Shown here: positions 22,815-34,805 of the stretch, in pieces
Layout of the letters: the number at the start of each line of letters is the position of its first letter
Position numbering within the stretch: position 1 is the stretch's first letter
DNA from: Pratylenchus scribneri
Taxonomy: Eukaryota > Nematoda > Chromadorea > Rhabditida > Pratylenchidae
Direction of reading: 5' to 3'
DNA length: 64,000 nucleotides
Assembly (NCBI GenBank): GCA_030063045.1
Contig: JAQSEB010000042.1
Coordinates: forward strand, 682,001-746,000
Notes under the pieces: model-generated
What the model saw: the letters and a program-made list of their open reading frames with translations, nothing else
Databases searched by the model: none
Told to the model about the DNA's origin: nothing
Program-made: the position numbers and the translations under genes

Positions 22815-23066
22815 TGTTGGATGGATGTGAGAGGTATGCAAAAAATGTGCAATTGGGCCAAAAGAAAATGGTCATTGGTTAAGAAATGTTTTTTTGATTA
22901 TGCTGGTTGTAAAGGCCAGTAAAATATTCGGCATCCTTGGCCATTTGAAAAATAGTTGAATTTGATAGAAAATAATATGGCATAATTGTCAAACAAAATA
23001 TGTTGAAAATTTTAAATAATTTAAAATTCCATAATAATAAAATGACGATGATAAATTCCTTTTCCA
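22815..23066 (+). pseudogene. Relic of a Ly6-like last exon
   Basis: Fragments align in order with exon 3 of the Ly6-like gene at 7080 and its 3' UTR: GATGTGAGAGGTATGC (compare GTGCGTGGTTGTGC), ATTGGGCCAAAAGAAAATGG, GGCATCCTTGGCCATTTG, TTGAATTTGATAGAAA, and AATAATAAAATGACGATGAT before AAATTCCTTTTCCAA. The central cysteine-coding part is lost and stops interrupt the frame. It shows that a Ly6-like copy once sat between mosaic genes C and D. Confidence 0.7.
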
Positions 23067-23287
23067 ATTTATTCTTTAACCTTCAATTTTTGTAATTAAA
23101 TGACATTCCAATAATATTTCTTTTACTTGAATTATAAATGCTTAGTTGTTTTTTGCAGAAATAAAACATTTTGCATTTTGCGGTATCTTAATAAACACAT
23201 TTTTAATTTATATTTTTGAATGATTTTTAAAGGATTTATTAATGATGGTGAGTTCATACTCCATACACAAATGAATATGGTAATATT

Positions 23288-23440
23288 GTCCCAGCGCAAT
23301 CAAGTAAAAGAAAATGGAATGGGAAATTGCCCCAGGCTAAATGGGTAAAATACTGTATTAAAAAGGAGAAAGTTGATGGATGGATGGGAAAATAAAAATT
23401 TTCCATTTGGCTTGAGGGCTTGAGGCAATTTATTGAATGG
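23288..23440 (+). promoter_or_regulatory. Conserved upstream block, gene D
   Basis: Carries GCGCAATCAAGTAAAAGAAA, AATGGGAAATTGCCCCAGGC and TTAAAAAGGAGA, matching the block before gene C. It is about 1.33 kb before the ATG of gene D, but about 507 bp if the inserted MITE (23727-24541) and one copy of its target are removed, the same distance as for gene C. Confidence 0.55.
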
Positions 23441-23726
23441 CGGATTATTAAATGAATGAGGAGATGACCCAGAATTGCATTTTTGAATGGAATATTTGAC
23501 GAAATTATTCATATTCATAATGCCCGTCCGTTCGTTGTTGGTGCACTGAAGAATCCACCAATAAAAATTTTATCCTCCACATTACAATTACACATTGCAT
23601 ACTATCATTCATTTGCATTTTGCATTCCCTTTTTTCCTAAAATTCTTCATTCTTTCCTTATCATCCTATGAAAATAAAGTAGGACATTGAGGAGAAAAAA
23701 AAGGAAAAATATACCATCCTCAGCAG

Positions 23727-24541
23727 CAGGGGGGACGAAATTTCGATTTTCGATTTCGATCGTCGAAATTTCGATGTTTTAGTTTCGATTCGATTTCGAT
23801 TTCGAAAAGTGTTGAGTTTCGAAAAAATTTCGAAAAAGGCAAAGGGGGGACCCTTTGCTAGTTTCAATCAAAAATTTGGTATATTTTTTGAAACGAATTC
23901 CTTTTTTACTTAAAATTTCCTTAATTTTGCTCAAAATATTTAGTTTTTTAATTTATTTTTCAATTATTAAATCATCAAAATAGGTTTTATAATTGATTTA
24001 GGAATAAAAAATGAAACATTCAAGATTTAATAATATTATTTTGATGGAAATGGCCAAACAATAATGTAACATGGAAAGAACCGAACCTAAAATAATCATT
24101 GAAAAAGAATCTACCAATTAATTTGTCATTTAAAAAAATATCAAATAAAACCTTATGAAAAAACCAAAAATTTTTTTAAAAAGAAAAGCTAAATTCGGTT
24201 GGGTTTGGGTATTGGTTTCATTGGCAACTATTTTAGACAATAATAAAAAAAAGAAAATTTGATGCTTCTTTTATTTCATCAAAATGTTAAACAATTTTAT
24301 TTTTTAAATATCATTGAATATTATTTTTTGAATAAAAATTTCACTTTTTTGTATTTTCAGAATTTTTTTCAATTTTTAAAGGATTTTGAATTTTTTTTTT
24401 TGAAAAATTTCGATTTTCGATTTCGATTATCGAAATTTCGACGTTTTAATTTCGTTTCGATTTCGATTTCGATTTGGAAGTGAGTTTCGATTTCGAAGCA
24501 AATTTCGATTTCGATTTTTTTGAGTTTCGACCCCAGCCCTG
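23727..24541. mobile_element. hAT-like MITE 3 with 8-bp target duplication CTCAGCAG
   Basis: Begins CAGGGGGGACGAAATTTCG and ends TTTCGACCCCAGCCCTG. CTCAGCAG flanks it at 23719-23726 and 24542-24549. Both ends are made of repeated CGAAATTTCGATTTCGAT words in opposite orientation; the centre is AT-rich and non-coding. It is inserted in the upstream region of gene D. Confidence 0.85.
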
Positions 24542-24647
24542 CTCAGCAGCATTATTGAACCAAATTTTTTAGACAAGTTTATTTAATAATTTTGATTTTC
24601 CAATCAACAAATTTGTTAATTATCCAACAATAATTTTGCTGATTCTA

Positions 24648-27600
24648 ATGGAAAATCAGCAGTCATCAGAAAGTGATGGATCGTTTTGCAGCGATTTGGA
24701 ACCTATGAATTTGGCCGATTTTGCATTGGACGAATTTGATGCCAAGGAGAATGGAACCGTTGAAGAAATTGAAAAGGTTAAGGAGAATATTTTTAAATAA
24801 ATAATTTTAAAATAAAATTAATTTTCAGGATAATCGGAAGGAAATTCAAATACCGCTGGAGGAGAAGGAGAAGCCTTTTTTGGAAAAGAATATTAATGAA
24901 GAAATTGAAGTTGAGAAAATGGAAAAATTTGGGGAAAAAGAAGAAGCTGGACTGACAGAAGAAATAGCCGATTTGAAGGGGCAAAATGAAGAAAATAACA
25001 AAATTTTGTTATTGGAGGCAAATGTGGCAAAATTGGTCAAAGAAAATGAAAAAATGCAAAATGAAATTGAAGTTTTGGAAAGGAAAATTAGCTGCAAATA
25101 TAAATTTTGCAAATTGCACAAGTTGAATTCATATGGAGTAGGAGGAAATGAGATGGCCGGAATGAAACAAAAGAAGGAAAATTCAAAGGTTGGTTTTTCT
25201 CAAATTTTAGAAAACAGTTTATTATTTAGATTAAAATAATTACAAAAGCAGTGAAAAAAAAACAAAAAATAAACCAATAAAATTAAGTAATTTTCATATT
25301 TTAATTCATTTTTTCAAATATATTAAAGAAATAATTTCTAATTAACTTCCCCATCGATACATGGTAGTTTTTGTATCCGCCTTTTGCAAATTTAACCCCA
25401 TATCGTATAACCTCTTTTAATTCCCCATTGGAAATTATTTTTCAACCCCTCAAAAATTGAAAAAAAATTAGGGTGGACTTTTTGAACAAATTATAGCGAA
25501 TTTTGTAGAGTTTTAGGGAAAATATAATAAAATGAAATAAAAATTTTTTGATCACTCTGCTATAGCTATTGTTCCTCAAAGTCGAGGTTAGGGAATTATT
25601 AGAGGGTGGGAAATTAAATTAAGAGAGGTTTTATGGTCTCTTCATCCAAAACTAATATTGGTCACAGTCGGTTAATCGAACCGAAGAAATTTTTTGAACT
25701 AACTAAGATGGAAAATGATTCTCAAAAGGTCAAAAGTCGCAAAAAAGGAGGAACAAAATCCAAATGGTTTTTTCGATTTTGCACTTTAACATTAATTAAA
25801 AATTGAAAATTTATCCTAATTTAATCAACCTTAATTCACTTTCATTGCAGCAAATTGATAGAATGTTTAAATTGGTGGATGATGAAAATCGGAAGATAAT
25901 TGAAGAAAATCAGAAGATAATTAATGAAGACCAGATGTTTCGGAAAATAATTAATGAAAATTTGGCGATGATTGCTGAAAATCAGAAAAAGATTGATCAA
26001 CAAAATGAGCAAATTCTGAATTATAAATTGAAGAAGAATAAATCATTGGAGGAAATGTTGGAGCTGAAATTCAATCCATGCCAATATGTGGCAAAATTGA
26101 CGGTGAAGGAGCTAAAAGAGAAGACAGGAAATAAATTGAGCGAGGAACAAATCGAAATTTGGTTTCAAAATCGTCGATTGCTGCAGGCAAAACAGAATGT
26201 ATTATTTTTGAAAATTTTTTAAAATTTTAATTTCCCTTTAATCTGCTCACTTTTTTTTAGTTTGGCCAACGACATGAACAACAGCAGCAAATGTCCCAGA
26301 TTGGCACATTTCAGCCAAATTCATTTCACAATTTGCCACAAATGCAAATGAATGGGACCAATTTCTTGCCAAATCCAGGTCGAGAATATTCATTGCCAAC
26401 TCTGCCAGGTTCCGTCATTCCTCCTGCGCCAATTTCTCCATGTGTGATTGGCAATGTTCCAGCAAATGACATTCCAAAGGTAATCAATTTTAATCTTTTT
26501 AATTGGCTTCAATTTTGAGAATTTTTGAAGAATTATATCCTAATGATTAAGGAGCTAAGAAAATTAAAAATGGACACATTATTTGAATAAATATTTAAAT
26601 TAAACAGTTCAATTTTTTTAATTGAAACATTATGGAATATACTCTACATTGCATAAATAAATATTTCAGACAAATTTGCCTAATCCTATTGGCATGTCAA
26701 TGGCAATACCGCTTAATCGCGGAATTGGACCGCCTAATTATTTCGGCCAAGGCCAACAAATGATGCAGAATACGACTCAAATGGTTCGTCGTATATCCAA
26801 ATTCTGCAAATAGCACATTCATTTATAATAACTATTCAAAAAATTTTTTAGATAAACGCTTCCGGGCCTAATGGCAACCCATTGACTCATTCGCAACAAA
26901 TGATGCCGCCTTATCCGGGAAGAATTGGACCGCCTCCCTATTTTGGCCAACAAATGATGCCACCAAACATGCCAGTACAATTTCCACAGTCATTGCAGCC
27001 TCATCATGGAAGCGGGCCATCTCCTTCCTTTGTCCCACAAATGCCGAATATGGTTCAAATGGTTGGTCAAATATTCAACGAAATTTATTTGAAATATTTC
27101 ATTAAATCATTTTCTTTCCAGGCAAACCTGCAAGGTCTTTCGAATGGCTTCCCAACAGTCCAATTGAACCATTCGCAACAAATGATGACACCTCCTAACG
27201 GAATTTTGCCGCCTCCTTCCATTGGGCCACAAATAATGCCAAATATGACTCAAATTGTTTGTCAGATATTCGAAATTTATTTTGATTCCTATTTTCAGGC
27301 AAACATGCTGCCCGGTCCAAATGGCATCCAATTTGCTCAATTTCCACCCTCATCATTGCCATTGCAACTTCCTCCTCATGGAATTGTGCCTGCTCCTTTT
27401 GTTAGTCAACAGATGGCGCAAAACATCATGACCAACAACAACAATTCGAACAATGCCGAAAATGAGGGAAAATTGACAGAAAATTCGGTGCAAATGAAAC
27501 CGAAAATTGTGACCGAAAATACAAAAAAGGTGGAAACAAAGAGCCAAGAGAAACAACAACTGGAATGGGAGGAAGAAATGCTTGAAAAAATGGCACAACA

Positions 27601-30600
27601 ACTATTCCAAAATGTGATATTTTTAAAAGAATGTGTGCTTAATTAGAAAATTTTTCTCACAGTTATATCAAAAGGACATGATCATGGGTGAAATGATGGA
27701 AATTGTCCAAAATCAGCAAGAGGAAAACCAAGAGAAGGGGAAACAGAAATTGGAGGAGGAAATCGCTGTCGCAGAGCCGAAAGAAAAATTTGAAGGGGAA
27801 AATGAGCAAATTCAAAATGAGGAAAAGCTTTGCGAAAATGAAGAAATTGAAGAGGAAACTAAAAATGAGGAGAAAGAAAATGCTGGACAAGGAAAAGATG
27901 AGATAAAGCAACAAAAGGACGAAAATGAGGAAAAGCTTCAAGAAGATGAGGAAATTAAGAAGGATGGAGAAGAAAATAAGGAGAAGAAAAATGAACTATT
28001 AGAAAAAGAAATTGCCGAATTGAAGGAGCAAAAAGAGAAAAACAATAAAATTTTGTTATTGGAGGAAAATGTGACAAAATTGAGTATGGCCACCGCAGTT
28101 CCTTCGGGTCGTCCTGAAGAGCCAACAGCCTCAGCTGATGGTAAAATTCAATTGAAATAAATTTGAATTAATAAATGATGATGAATTTAAGATGATTGGC
28201 CGTCGCAATCATTTCGAGATCACGTCATTTACAGATTGTAAGATTAAAATCGTTTTTTAAATAAATCTGCAATTCCAGAGAAACTGAATTGGCCAGAAAT
28301 CGACAATTTGCATGGAAACTTCCGGTTTGTCAGATCAGAAATAATTAAATTTTATAAAAGCAAATCTATACAGGTTCCTGGTGATGCTCGACAAGTTGAG
28401 GAATATGTTTTCCAAAAAACTGGAAGCAAAGATGAATATATGCGAACAATTGCAAAGGTTATGATTTATGAAAATTATTTAATAAATTTATGTTAGATTA
28501 ACGCCTTTTATACTTATGTTCATTTTTATTTCTAAGAAAAGGCTTTGATTAGCTAGGTTCCAATCTCTGGGTGCCTTAGACTTGGGGTTAGGTTGGCTAG
28601 GTTTTAGAAAGAAGATTTTACCAAAAAAAATTCAAAAATTTTTCTACCCGGAGAGGGGACCTTTACTTTTGCATAATTTGTGTATCTCGGATTCGAATCC
28701 GCTAACATGGAATATATTTTTTTTTGTTGGCCGACACTTGCGGACCCGACACTTGCGGACGAAACGGTCTAGTGCTGAAAGTGGTAAAGCTGGACTGGCA
28801 TTGTTTATACTATATTATTAAGCATAAAATTAGCCTCAAGATGACATCAAAAGGTTTGGCGAATTTTGAGTATTCACCGAATTATGGCCAAAAAACCTTC
28901 AAAATCGCATTTTTAATTAAATCAACGGTTTTTTGGCCATAATTCAGTGAATATTCAACATTGACCAAAACTTTTGATGTCATTTTGTAGCTAATTTTAT
29001 GCCTAATAATATGCTATAAACAATCCCACTCCATCTTTACCAACTTCGGCACCAGACCGTTTCGTCCGCAAGTGTCGGGTCCGCAAGTGTCGCAGTACGA
29101 TTTTTTTTCCTTTGATAACCACTTTTATTCATTTTTTACATCCTACTTTAATAGAGTGTATTCAAATGAACGCGCTAATTTACCTGAAATTTATTAAAAT
29201 TTTAAGGTTATCAATGCGATCGATTGCAATTCAAAAAGCAATGCAATGCCACCAGTGTTATCCCAACAAAGTCATCAATCTTCAAATGATAAATCAAATT
29301 CCTCTCAATCAACTCAAAATGAGGAAAAGCTTCATGACGAGAATGAAGAAATTAATTACGTAGGAAAAAATGAGAAGGAGATTAAAGAGGAAAAAGAAAT
29401 GGCAGAAATGAAACAGCAAAAAGAGGAAAATAAGAACATTCTGTTATTAGAGGAAAATTTGGCAAAATTGACTAAGGAAAACAAGAAAATGGAAAATGAA
29501 ATTCACGTTTTGGGAGGGAAAATTCACAGTAAAAACCGAAAATTGAAAGTGTTGAAATCAGAAATAGATGAAATACGAAAGGAGATGGCCGAATTGAAAC
29601 AAGGACAACAAGAGGAGAAGGATGGAATAGGAAATATTCCGGTTAGTTTATGCTTAAAGAAGCAAAAATTAATAAATGAAAATATTAGATTAATATAAGA
29701 TAAAAAATAGTAAAAGCGTGAATACAATTTTGAAAATAATTTACTCATCATCGTCCTTTTATTCATTATTCAAAAATGAATTATATGGTTATTTTCGTTT
29801 AAAAATTACACTGATTTTGGAAAGCCTCTATCACAATATTAATTTTTCGAAATATTTGTATAAAACTTTTATTAAATTAAATGAAAAAGTAATTTTTTAT
29901 AAACAGAATGTTGATCAAGAAAATCAAAAGAAGAATATAATGGATGAGCTTCAAAAACAGATCGACGAAATTCAGAGGAAGATTGAAGAAATTCAGAAGA
30001 AAATTAATGCAATTCATCAGAAAATTGTTGCGAATCAGAAGAAGATTGACCAACAAAATGAACAAATTATCAATTCTCAGCTGAAGAAAAATAAATCATG
30101 GGAGGACATTTTGGAGGGGATATTCACTACTCAATGCCAATATTTTGCAAGGCCATCTATAGTGGAGCTAAAAGAAAGGACAGGAATTGAATTGAGTGTG
30201 GAACAAATCGAAATGTGGTTTCAAAACCGGCGATTGTTGCAGAAAAAAATATGGGTATTCTATTAAAATTAATGGTGAGAATTTATTATAATCTTTTATT
30301 TACTTAAGCGCAAGCAAGGACAGGATCGTCAAAAGCTGGCGCATGATAAGAATATAAAAGATGCCCTTATCTACCTAACATCCACTGTGGAAGGCAAAAA
30401 ATTGCTGGAAGAAAAGTTGAATGAAAATAAGAAAGAAATGGATAAATTTGGAGATGAAATTGTGGAAATCAATTTGATTAAGGATGAACGAATATTGGTT
30501 TTGGAATCAAAAATTCAAAAACTGGAAAGTGAATTGGATGAAATGAAGCAGAAGAATGATAAATTGGAAGAAGAATTGATGAAAGCGCAAATAGAGTAAG

Positions 30601-31446
30601 CGAAGTCAAAAATTATATTTTTTATTTTATTAATGGTAGAATGTAATTTACATACCCGAATTTTGCGCATCAAATCAATTTTTCAAATGAATTAATTTAC
30701 CTAATTGGCCATTGAATACTCATTAGATTGTTAGGAATTGATTAGAAAAAGAATTAATTACTTGATTGATAATTGACAAAAATTATGACCAAAAAGTAGG
30801 AAATAGAACAAAATTAATCTGGTTTGTTTTTTGGCCATAAATTTCTGGCCTACAATGTTTTTGATAAATTATTTTGTTATCATTGTATTTGAGATTAATC
30901 AAATGTTTAAAAAAATTTTAATAATAACTTGAAAAATTGATATGCACAAAATCGTCCAGGGTCAATTACACAATAGACAAAAGACAGTGCCAATGTGGTC
31001 AATTCCACAATAGAGTCAATGTGGGCGTTTTCGGCTTATAATAAATCAGAAACTGGTTTTAGACACTACAAACCTTATACCATTGTGTAGAGCTTATCAA
31101 AACGCATCGAATGGTATATAAATTGTCATGTTTTGGCCTAAAATTAAAGTGCTAAACCGTTTAAACCATTTTTCCAGTTTTTGGTTTGAAACTCTTTAAT
31201 TTTGGGCCAAAACATGACAATTTATATAAAAATCGGTTTCTCGATGAGATCTACAAAATAGCATAAGGTTTGTATTGTCTAAAACTAGTTTCTGATTTAT
31301 TATAAGTCGAAAACGCCCACATTGACCCTATTGTGGAATTGAACACATTGGCCCAATTGTGGAATTGACATAGCACCGCACAAAATTTGTCATATAAAAT
31401 TCAAGGATAAACCATATTTTTTATTTTCAGAAGTATCAAATGGTGA
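24648..31446 (+). CDS. Mosaic family gene D: shared N-terminus, two homeodomain modules, Pro/Gln-rich repeats, MDT-15-like KIX domain (about 1190 aa)
   Basis: Exons 24648-24776, 24829-25188, 25851-26198, 26261-26479, 26670-26783, 26852-27061, 27122-27256, 27299-27613, 27663-28140, 28279-28457, 29207-29641, 29907-30254, 30309-30595, 31431-31446 stay in one frame. Exon 1: [18 protein letters not shown]. Exons 3 and 12 (both 348 bp) each carry a homeodomain-like C-terminus: [20 protein letters not shown] and [19 protein letters not shown]. Exons 4-8 are Pro/Gln/Met-rich repeats ([19 protein letters not shown]). Exon 9 is acidic coiled coil ending [19 protein letters not shown]. Exons 10-11 form a KIX domain of Med15 type: [39 protein letters not shown], which I recognise as nearly the nematode MDT-15 sequence. 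Such KIX domains bind activators and recruit Mediator. The gene could instead be two fused or adjacent units, but no second N-terminus was found. Confidence 0.7.
25405..25640. repeat. Small inverted-repeat element in intron 2 of gene D
   Basis: TATAACCTCTTTTAATTCCC at the left mirrors GGGAAATTAAATTAAGAGAG plus GTTTTAT at the right. No coding capacity; possibly a small MITE. Confidence 0.4.
28728..29095. mobile_element. Palindromic MITE-like element between the two KIX exons
   Basis: GACACTTGCGGACCCGACAC and TTGCGGACGAAACGGTCT at the left are mirrored by AGACCGTTTCGTCCGCAAG and TGTCGGGTCCGCAAGTGTC at the right, with further pairing arms (GAATATTCAC..AATTATGGCCAAAAAACC). Same family as 3397-3735. 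Confidence 0.7.
30956..31376. mobile_element. Palindromic MITE-like element in the last intron of gene D
   Basis: GTCAATTCCACAATAGAGTC, AATGTGGGCGTTTTCGGCTT and ATAATAAATCAGAAACTGGT are mirrored by GTTTCTGATTTATTATAAG, CGAAAACGCCCACATTGACC and CTATTGTGGAATTGA. The inner arms CAAAACATGACAATTTATAT also pair. Non-coding. Confidence 0.65.
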
Positions 31447-32654
31447 ATTCTAAATGAAATGAGAAAGGAAGAAAAATATGAGTATGGAAATTTGAGAGCA
31501 ATTTGTTTGATTTTTTTTTAATTTATATGAAATTCGTAAAACCATCAAGACACAATTTTTTATTGATTTAATTTTCTATCATTTTAAAATATCACTTTTG
31601 TTCTACAATTCAGTAATTCTAATTTATACAATAATTTTCTGCACCTTTTTAAATCATCTGGAATTTTTTCAATTTTATTATTTCATTTTATTTAAAAATA
31701 TGTTCGAATAAATGATAAAGATAATTTCCTCCATAATAAACCAAAAATTCTTAAAATTCAAATCAAAGGCCTTTTATATTTTGATGAATTTTCTTTTGTT
31801 TATTATAAAAAATTAAAAATTTCATGGAATTTCATAAAAATTTATTCAAAATTTTTCTACGAGAATAAATCCACTCACAAACTCAAAATCAGATTTGCCA
31901 TTTTTACGGATTAAAAACGCCAATTTTTGGATAAGAATTTTTTTTGAGCAAGCTAACATTTTTTAAATTATATTTTCTCTTGTATGTGTTTTGTTTTATA
32001 ATTTATGGATGATGATTTAAATTTTATCCGGTTTAAAAATTAAATGAATTGATAAAACAAAGAGAGCGTTTATTATGATTATAAATTAAAGAGTAATTAT
32101 TAACTTGATTATAATTAAAAAAACATCAAAGGAAATAAATAAATTGTTTAATGAAAATTAAATGTGCATAAATTTAGATGAATTGATTAAATTGATAAAG
32201 ATTGTGAAACGTTGGAAAGAAATTATCAATTAAAATACCATTGAAAATGTTGATTTTATAATAAATTATTTAATAAACCCCCATTATTAGCCAAATGGAG
32301 GTTTCCAAATAATCATCGAAATTTAGGGCATCAAACAAATTTTCATTTCCATTATCCCGCGCATATTCTTCTCCTCTTCTTGTCCTCTCCATTTCATCAA
32401 TCAATTTGCCATTTGCAACCATAGAAAGCATTCTTGGTCCCAGTATTGTTCACTTTTGTAGCATTGTCCGATTGAGTTGACTTAAAATGAATTATTTTTA
32501 ATTAAAAAAGTTAAAATATATGTTCACCGAATTAGAAATTGCGAAAATTTATTAATTCTAAATCATTTACTTTTTTTGGAGCTAATTAGAAGTGTTAATT
32601 AACTATGAATCCATCCTCAATTTAGCTCAATTTATGTTAATCTTATTATTTAAC
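31447..32654. other. Intergenic, no gene recognised
   Basis: AT-rich sequence after gene D with frequent stops in all frames. Nothing recognisable. Confidence 0.4.
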
Positions 32655-32662
32655 ATGAATAT

Positions 32663-33481
32663 TAGGGTAGGATCGGTTCGGTTAACCGAACCGAAACCGA
32701 AACCGAAACCGAGGATTTTAGGCCTAAAAACCGAAACCGAAACCGAGACTCAAAAACCGGCCAAAACCGAAACCGAAGGTCAAAACCGATCGGTTTTTCG
32801 GTTTTTAGATTTTGTCCGGAGGGCCAATTTTTGGTTAAAACTATGCCTTGAGGAGCCATTTTTTACTAAAAATTTTTCCTAGTGGGGCATTTTGGCTTAA
32901 AATTTTATCTTTAGAAAGCATTTTTGGTAAAAATTTTTCCCTATCGGGCAATTTTTGACTAAAATTTCCCGCTTTCAGTCAATTTTTGGCTGAAATTTCC
33001 CCTAACGGGGCATATTATAGTTTAAATTTTCTCTTTATTGAATCATTTTGGCTTTGTGCAAGGCAATATTTGACTAATTTTCTCCCTACCGGGCTATTTT
33101 TACTCAAATTTTTCTATTATTAGGTGCGTATTTTGAGTTAAAATTCTTTCATATCAAACCTTTTTTGTCCTAATTTTTCCCTGCGGGGCAATTTTGAATA
33201 ATTTTTTTTCTTTGAGGCCATTTTCATTTAAACGGACCCAGAAAAAAAAACAGAAAAATTGATGAAGAAAATATTGCATTTTATTTTATTTGATTTTTTT
33301 CGATATTTTATGAAAAAAAAATTTTTGAAATTTTTATGACCATTTTTCAAAAACCGCCAAAACCGAGAAACCGAAACCGAAACCGAGGATTTTTTTAAAA
33401 CCGAAACCGAAACCGAGACTCAAAAACCGGCCAAAACCGAAACCGTAGACCCCGGTTTAAAACCGACTCTGTCCTACCCTA
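32663..33481. mobile_element. hAT-like MITE 4 with 8-bp target duplication ATGAATAT
   Basis: Begins TAGGGTAGGATCGGTT and ends AACCGACTCTGTCCTACCCTA. ATGAATAT flanks it at 32655-32662 and 33482-33489. Both ends carry AACCGAAACCGAAACCGAG words; the middle consists of diverged tandem units like GGGGCATTTTTGGCTAAAAT. A degenerate relative seems to lie at 62365-62945. Confidence 0.85.
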
Positions 33482-33759
33482 ATGAATATGGCTCAATATT
33501 TTCAAATGTTGGCCTTTACTTTAAAATGACCAAATTTTTCTTAAAATAAGTTTATATTCATGCATAGCATTCGAAATTACCTATGAAAAACCTTTGAATT
33601 TAAAATTTTAATGGACTTAAATTTTAGAATTTCTAATAATTTTTTTCATATTTAATTTTCTAGAAATTTTTAATAAAATTATAAAATTTTTAATTAATAG
33701 TCTTTTATATTGTAAATTCCTATAACTCACAATAATAATAAAATAAATTTTATTATCAG

Positions 33760-33789
33760 TTAAACCTAATTCTACTGAATTAGGTTTAA
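33760..33789. other. Perfect 13-bp hairpin at the 3' end of gene F
   Basis: TTAAACCTAATTC, loop TACT, GAATTAGGTTTAA. The stem contains the predicted stop codon of gene F (33786-33788, minus strand). It could be a small footprint or an RNA 3'-end structure; no function can be assigned. Confidence 0.5.
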
Positions 33790-34319
33790 TAATTGATTTG
33801 CATTTTAATATAATTGATGGTAAATTTTATTACCTTCTTTTGGATGACCAATTCCATGTAGTCCTTTTTGCAGAGAATACGGGGAACCATCTTGCCAAGT
33901 GCGCGATTTTTGTGCTGAACTTTGGAATCCTGGCTAAATTCTTCACCAGTGAGCAATTGACGACGGCAATGATTGCATTTGAAGCAACCAACATGGTATT
34001 GAAGATCACCAATTTGACGGGCCCAATCAGTTTGTCTGTGGAAAGGATTTTTTAAAGATGAATTAAAAATAAAAAATTAGATAGAGGAAAAGTGCTTCAT
34101 ACTTTATTTTTAAATATTTGGTTCAAGTTTTACATTTTGGTTACTATTTTTAAAAATTAATTTGCCATTTTCTTATGATGCCAAATTGGTTATAAAATAA
34201 TTATAATTTAACTTTTTCTTATTTTAATAATTTCTTTTTCCTAAAACTAAAAATAAAACAATTAGTGTAAAATAATAATTTAAATTGATTATCAAAAATT
34301 AAATTTTGGCATTCTAAAA

Positions 34320-34805
34320 CAGGGATCTCAGATGGTTTTTCAGTTTGGGGGGCATTTTGTGAAAAAAAGGGGGCATCTGGGGGGCATTTTCATTAAAAAA
34401 GGGGGCATTTTGGGGGGCATTTTTAAAAAGTGCCAAAAATGCGAAAATTTTTGCCAATAATGTCCGCGCAGCGAAAAATTAGAGAAAATGAGACCAAAAA
34501 ATGGCCGCGCAGCGAAAAATTAGATCAAAAAATGGCCGCGCAGCGAAAAATTAGACCAAAAAATTGCCGCGCAGCGAAAAATTAGACCAAAAAATGGCCG
34601 CGCAGCGAAAAATTAGAGAAAAATTGGACCAAAAAATGGCCGCGCAGCGAAAAATTTTAAAGAAAAATGACCCATTTGGGGAAAATTTTAACAAAAAATC
34701 AATAGGGGGCATTTGGGGGGCAACTCGGCTCGGGGGGCACAAAAGGGGGCAAAATCTCAAAAAGGGGGCAAATGCCCCCCGTAGGGGTACGTTCTGAGAT
34801 CCCTG
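34320..34805. mobile_element. hAT-like MITE 2 with 8-bp target duplication TTCTAAAA
   Basis: Begins CAGGGATCTCAGATGG and ends CGTTCTGAGATCCCTG. TTCTAAAA flanks it at 34312-34319 and 34806-34813. Ends contain GGGGGCATTTTGGGGGGC words; the core has about six units of ATGGCCGCGCAGCGAAAAAT, the reverse complement of the 31-bp unit at 4770-5012. It lies in the LIM intron of gene F. Confidence 0.88.

Noticed and set aside
34564..34797. Peptide repeats such as KLDQKMAAQRKI
   Set aside because: They derive from the tandem core of hAT-like MITE 2; similar minus-strand frames at 4581-4823 come from MITE 1.
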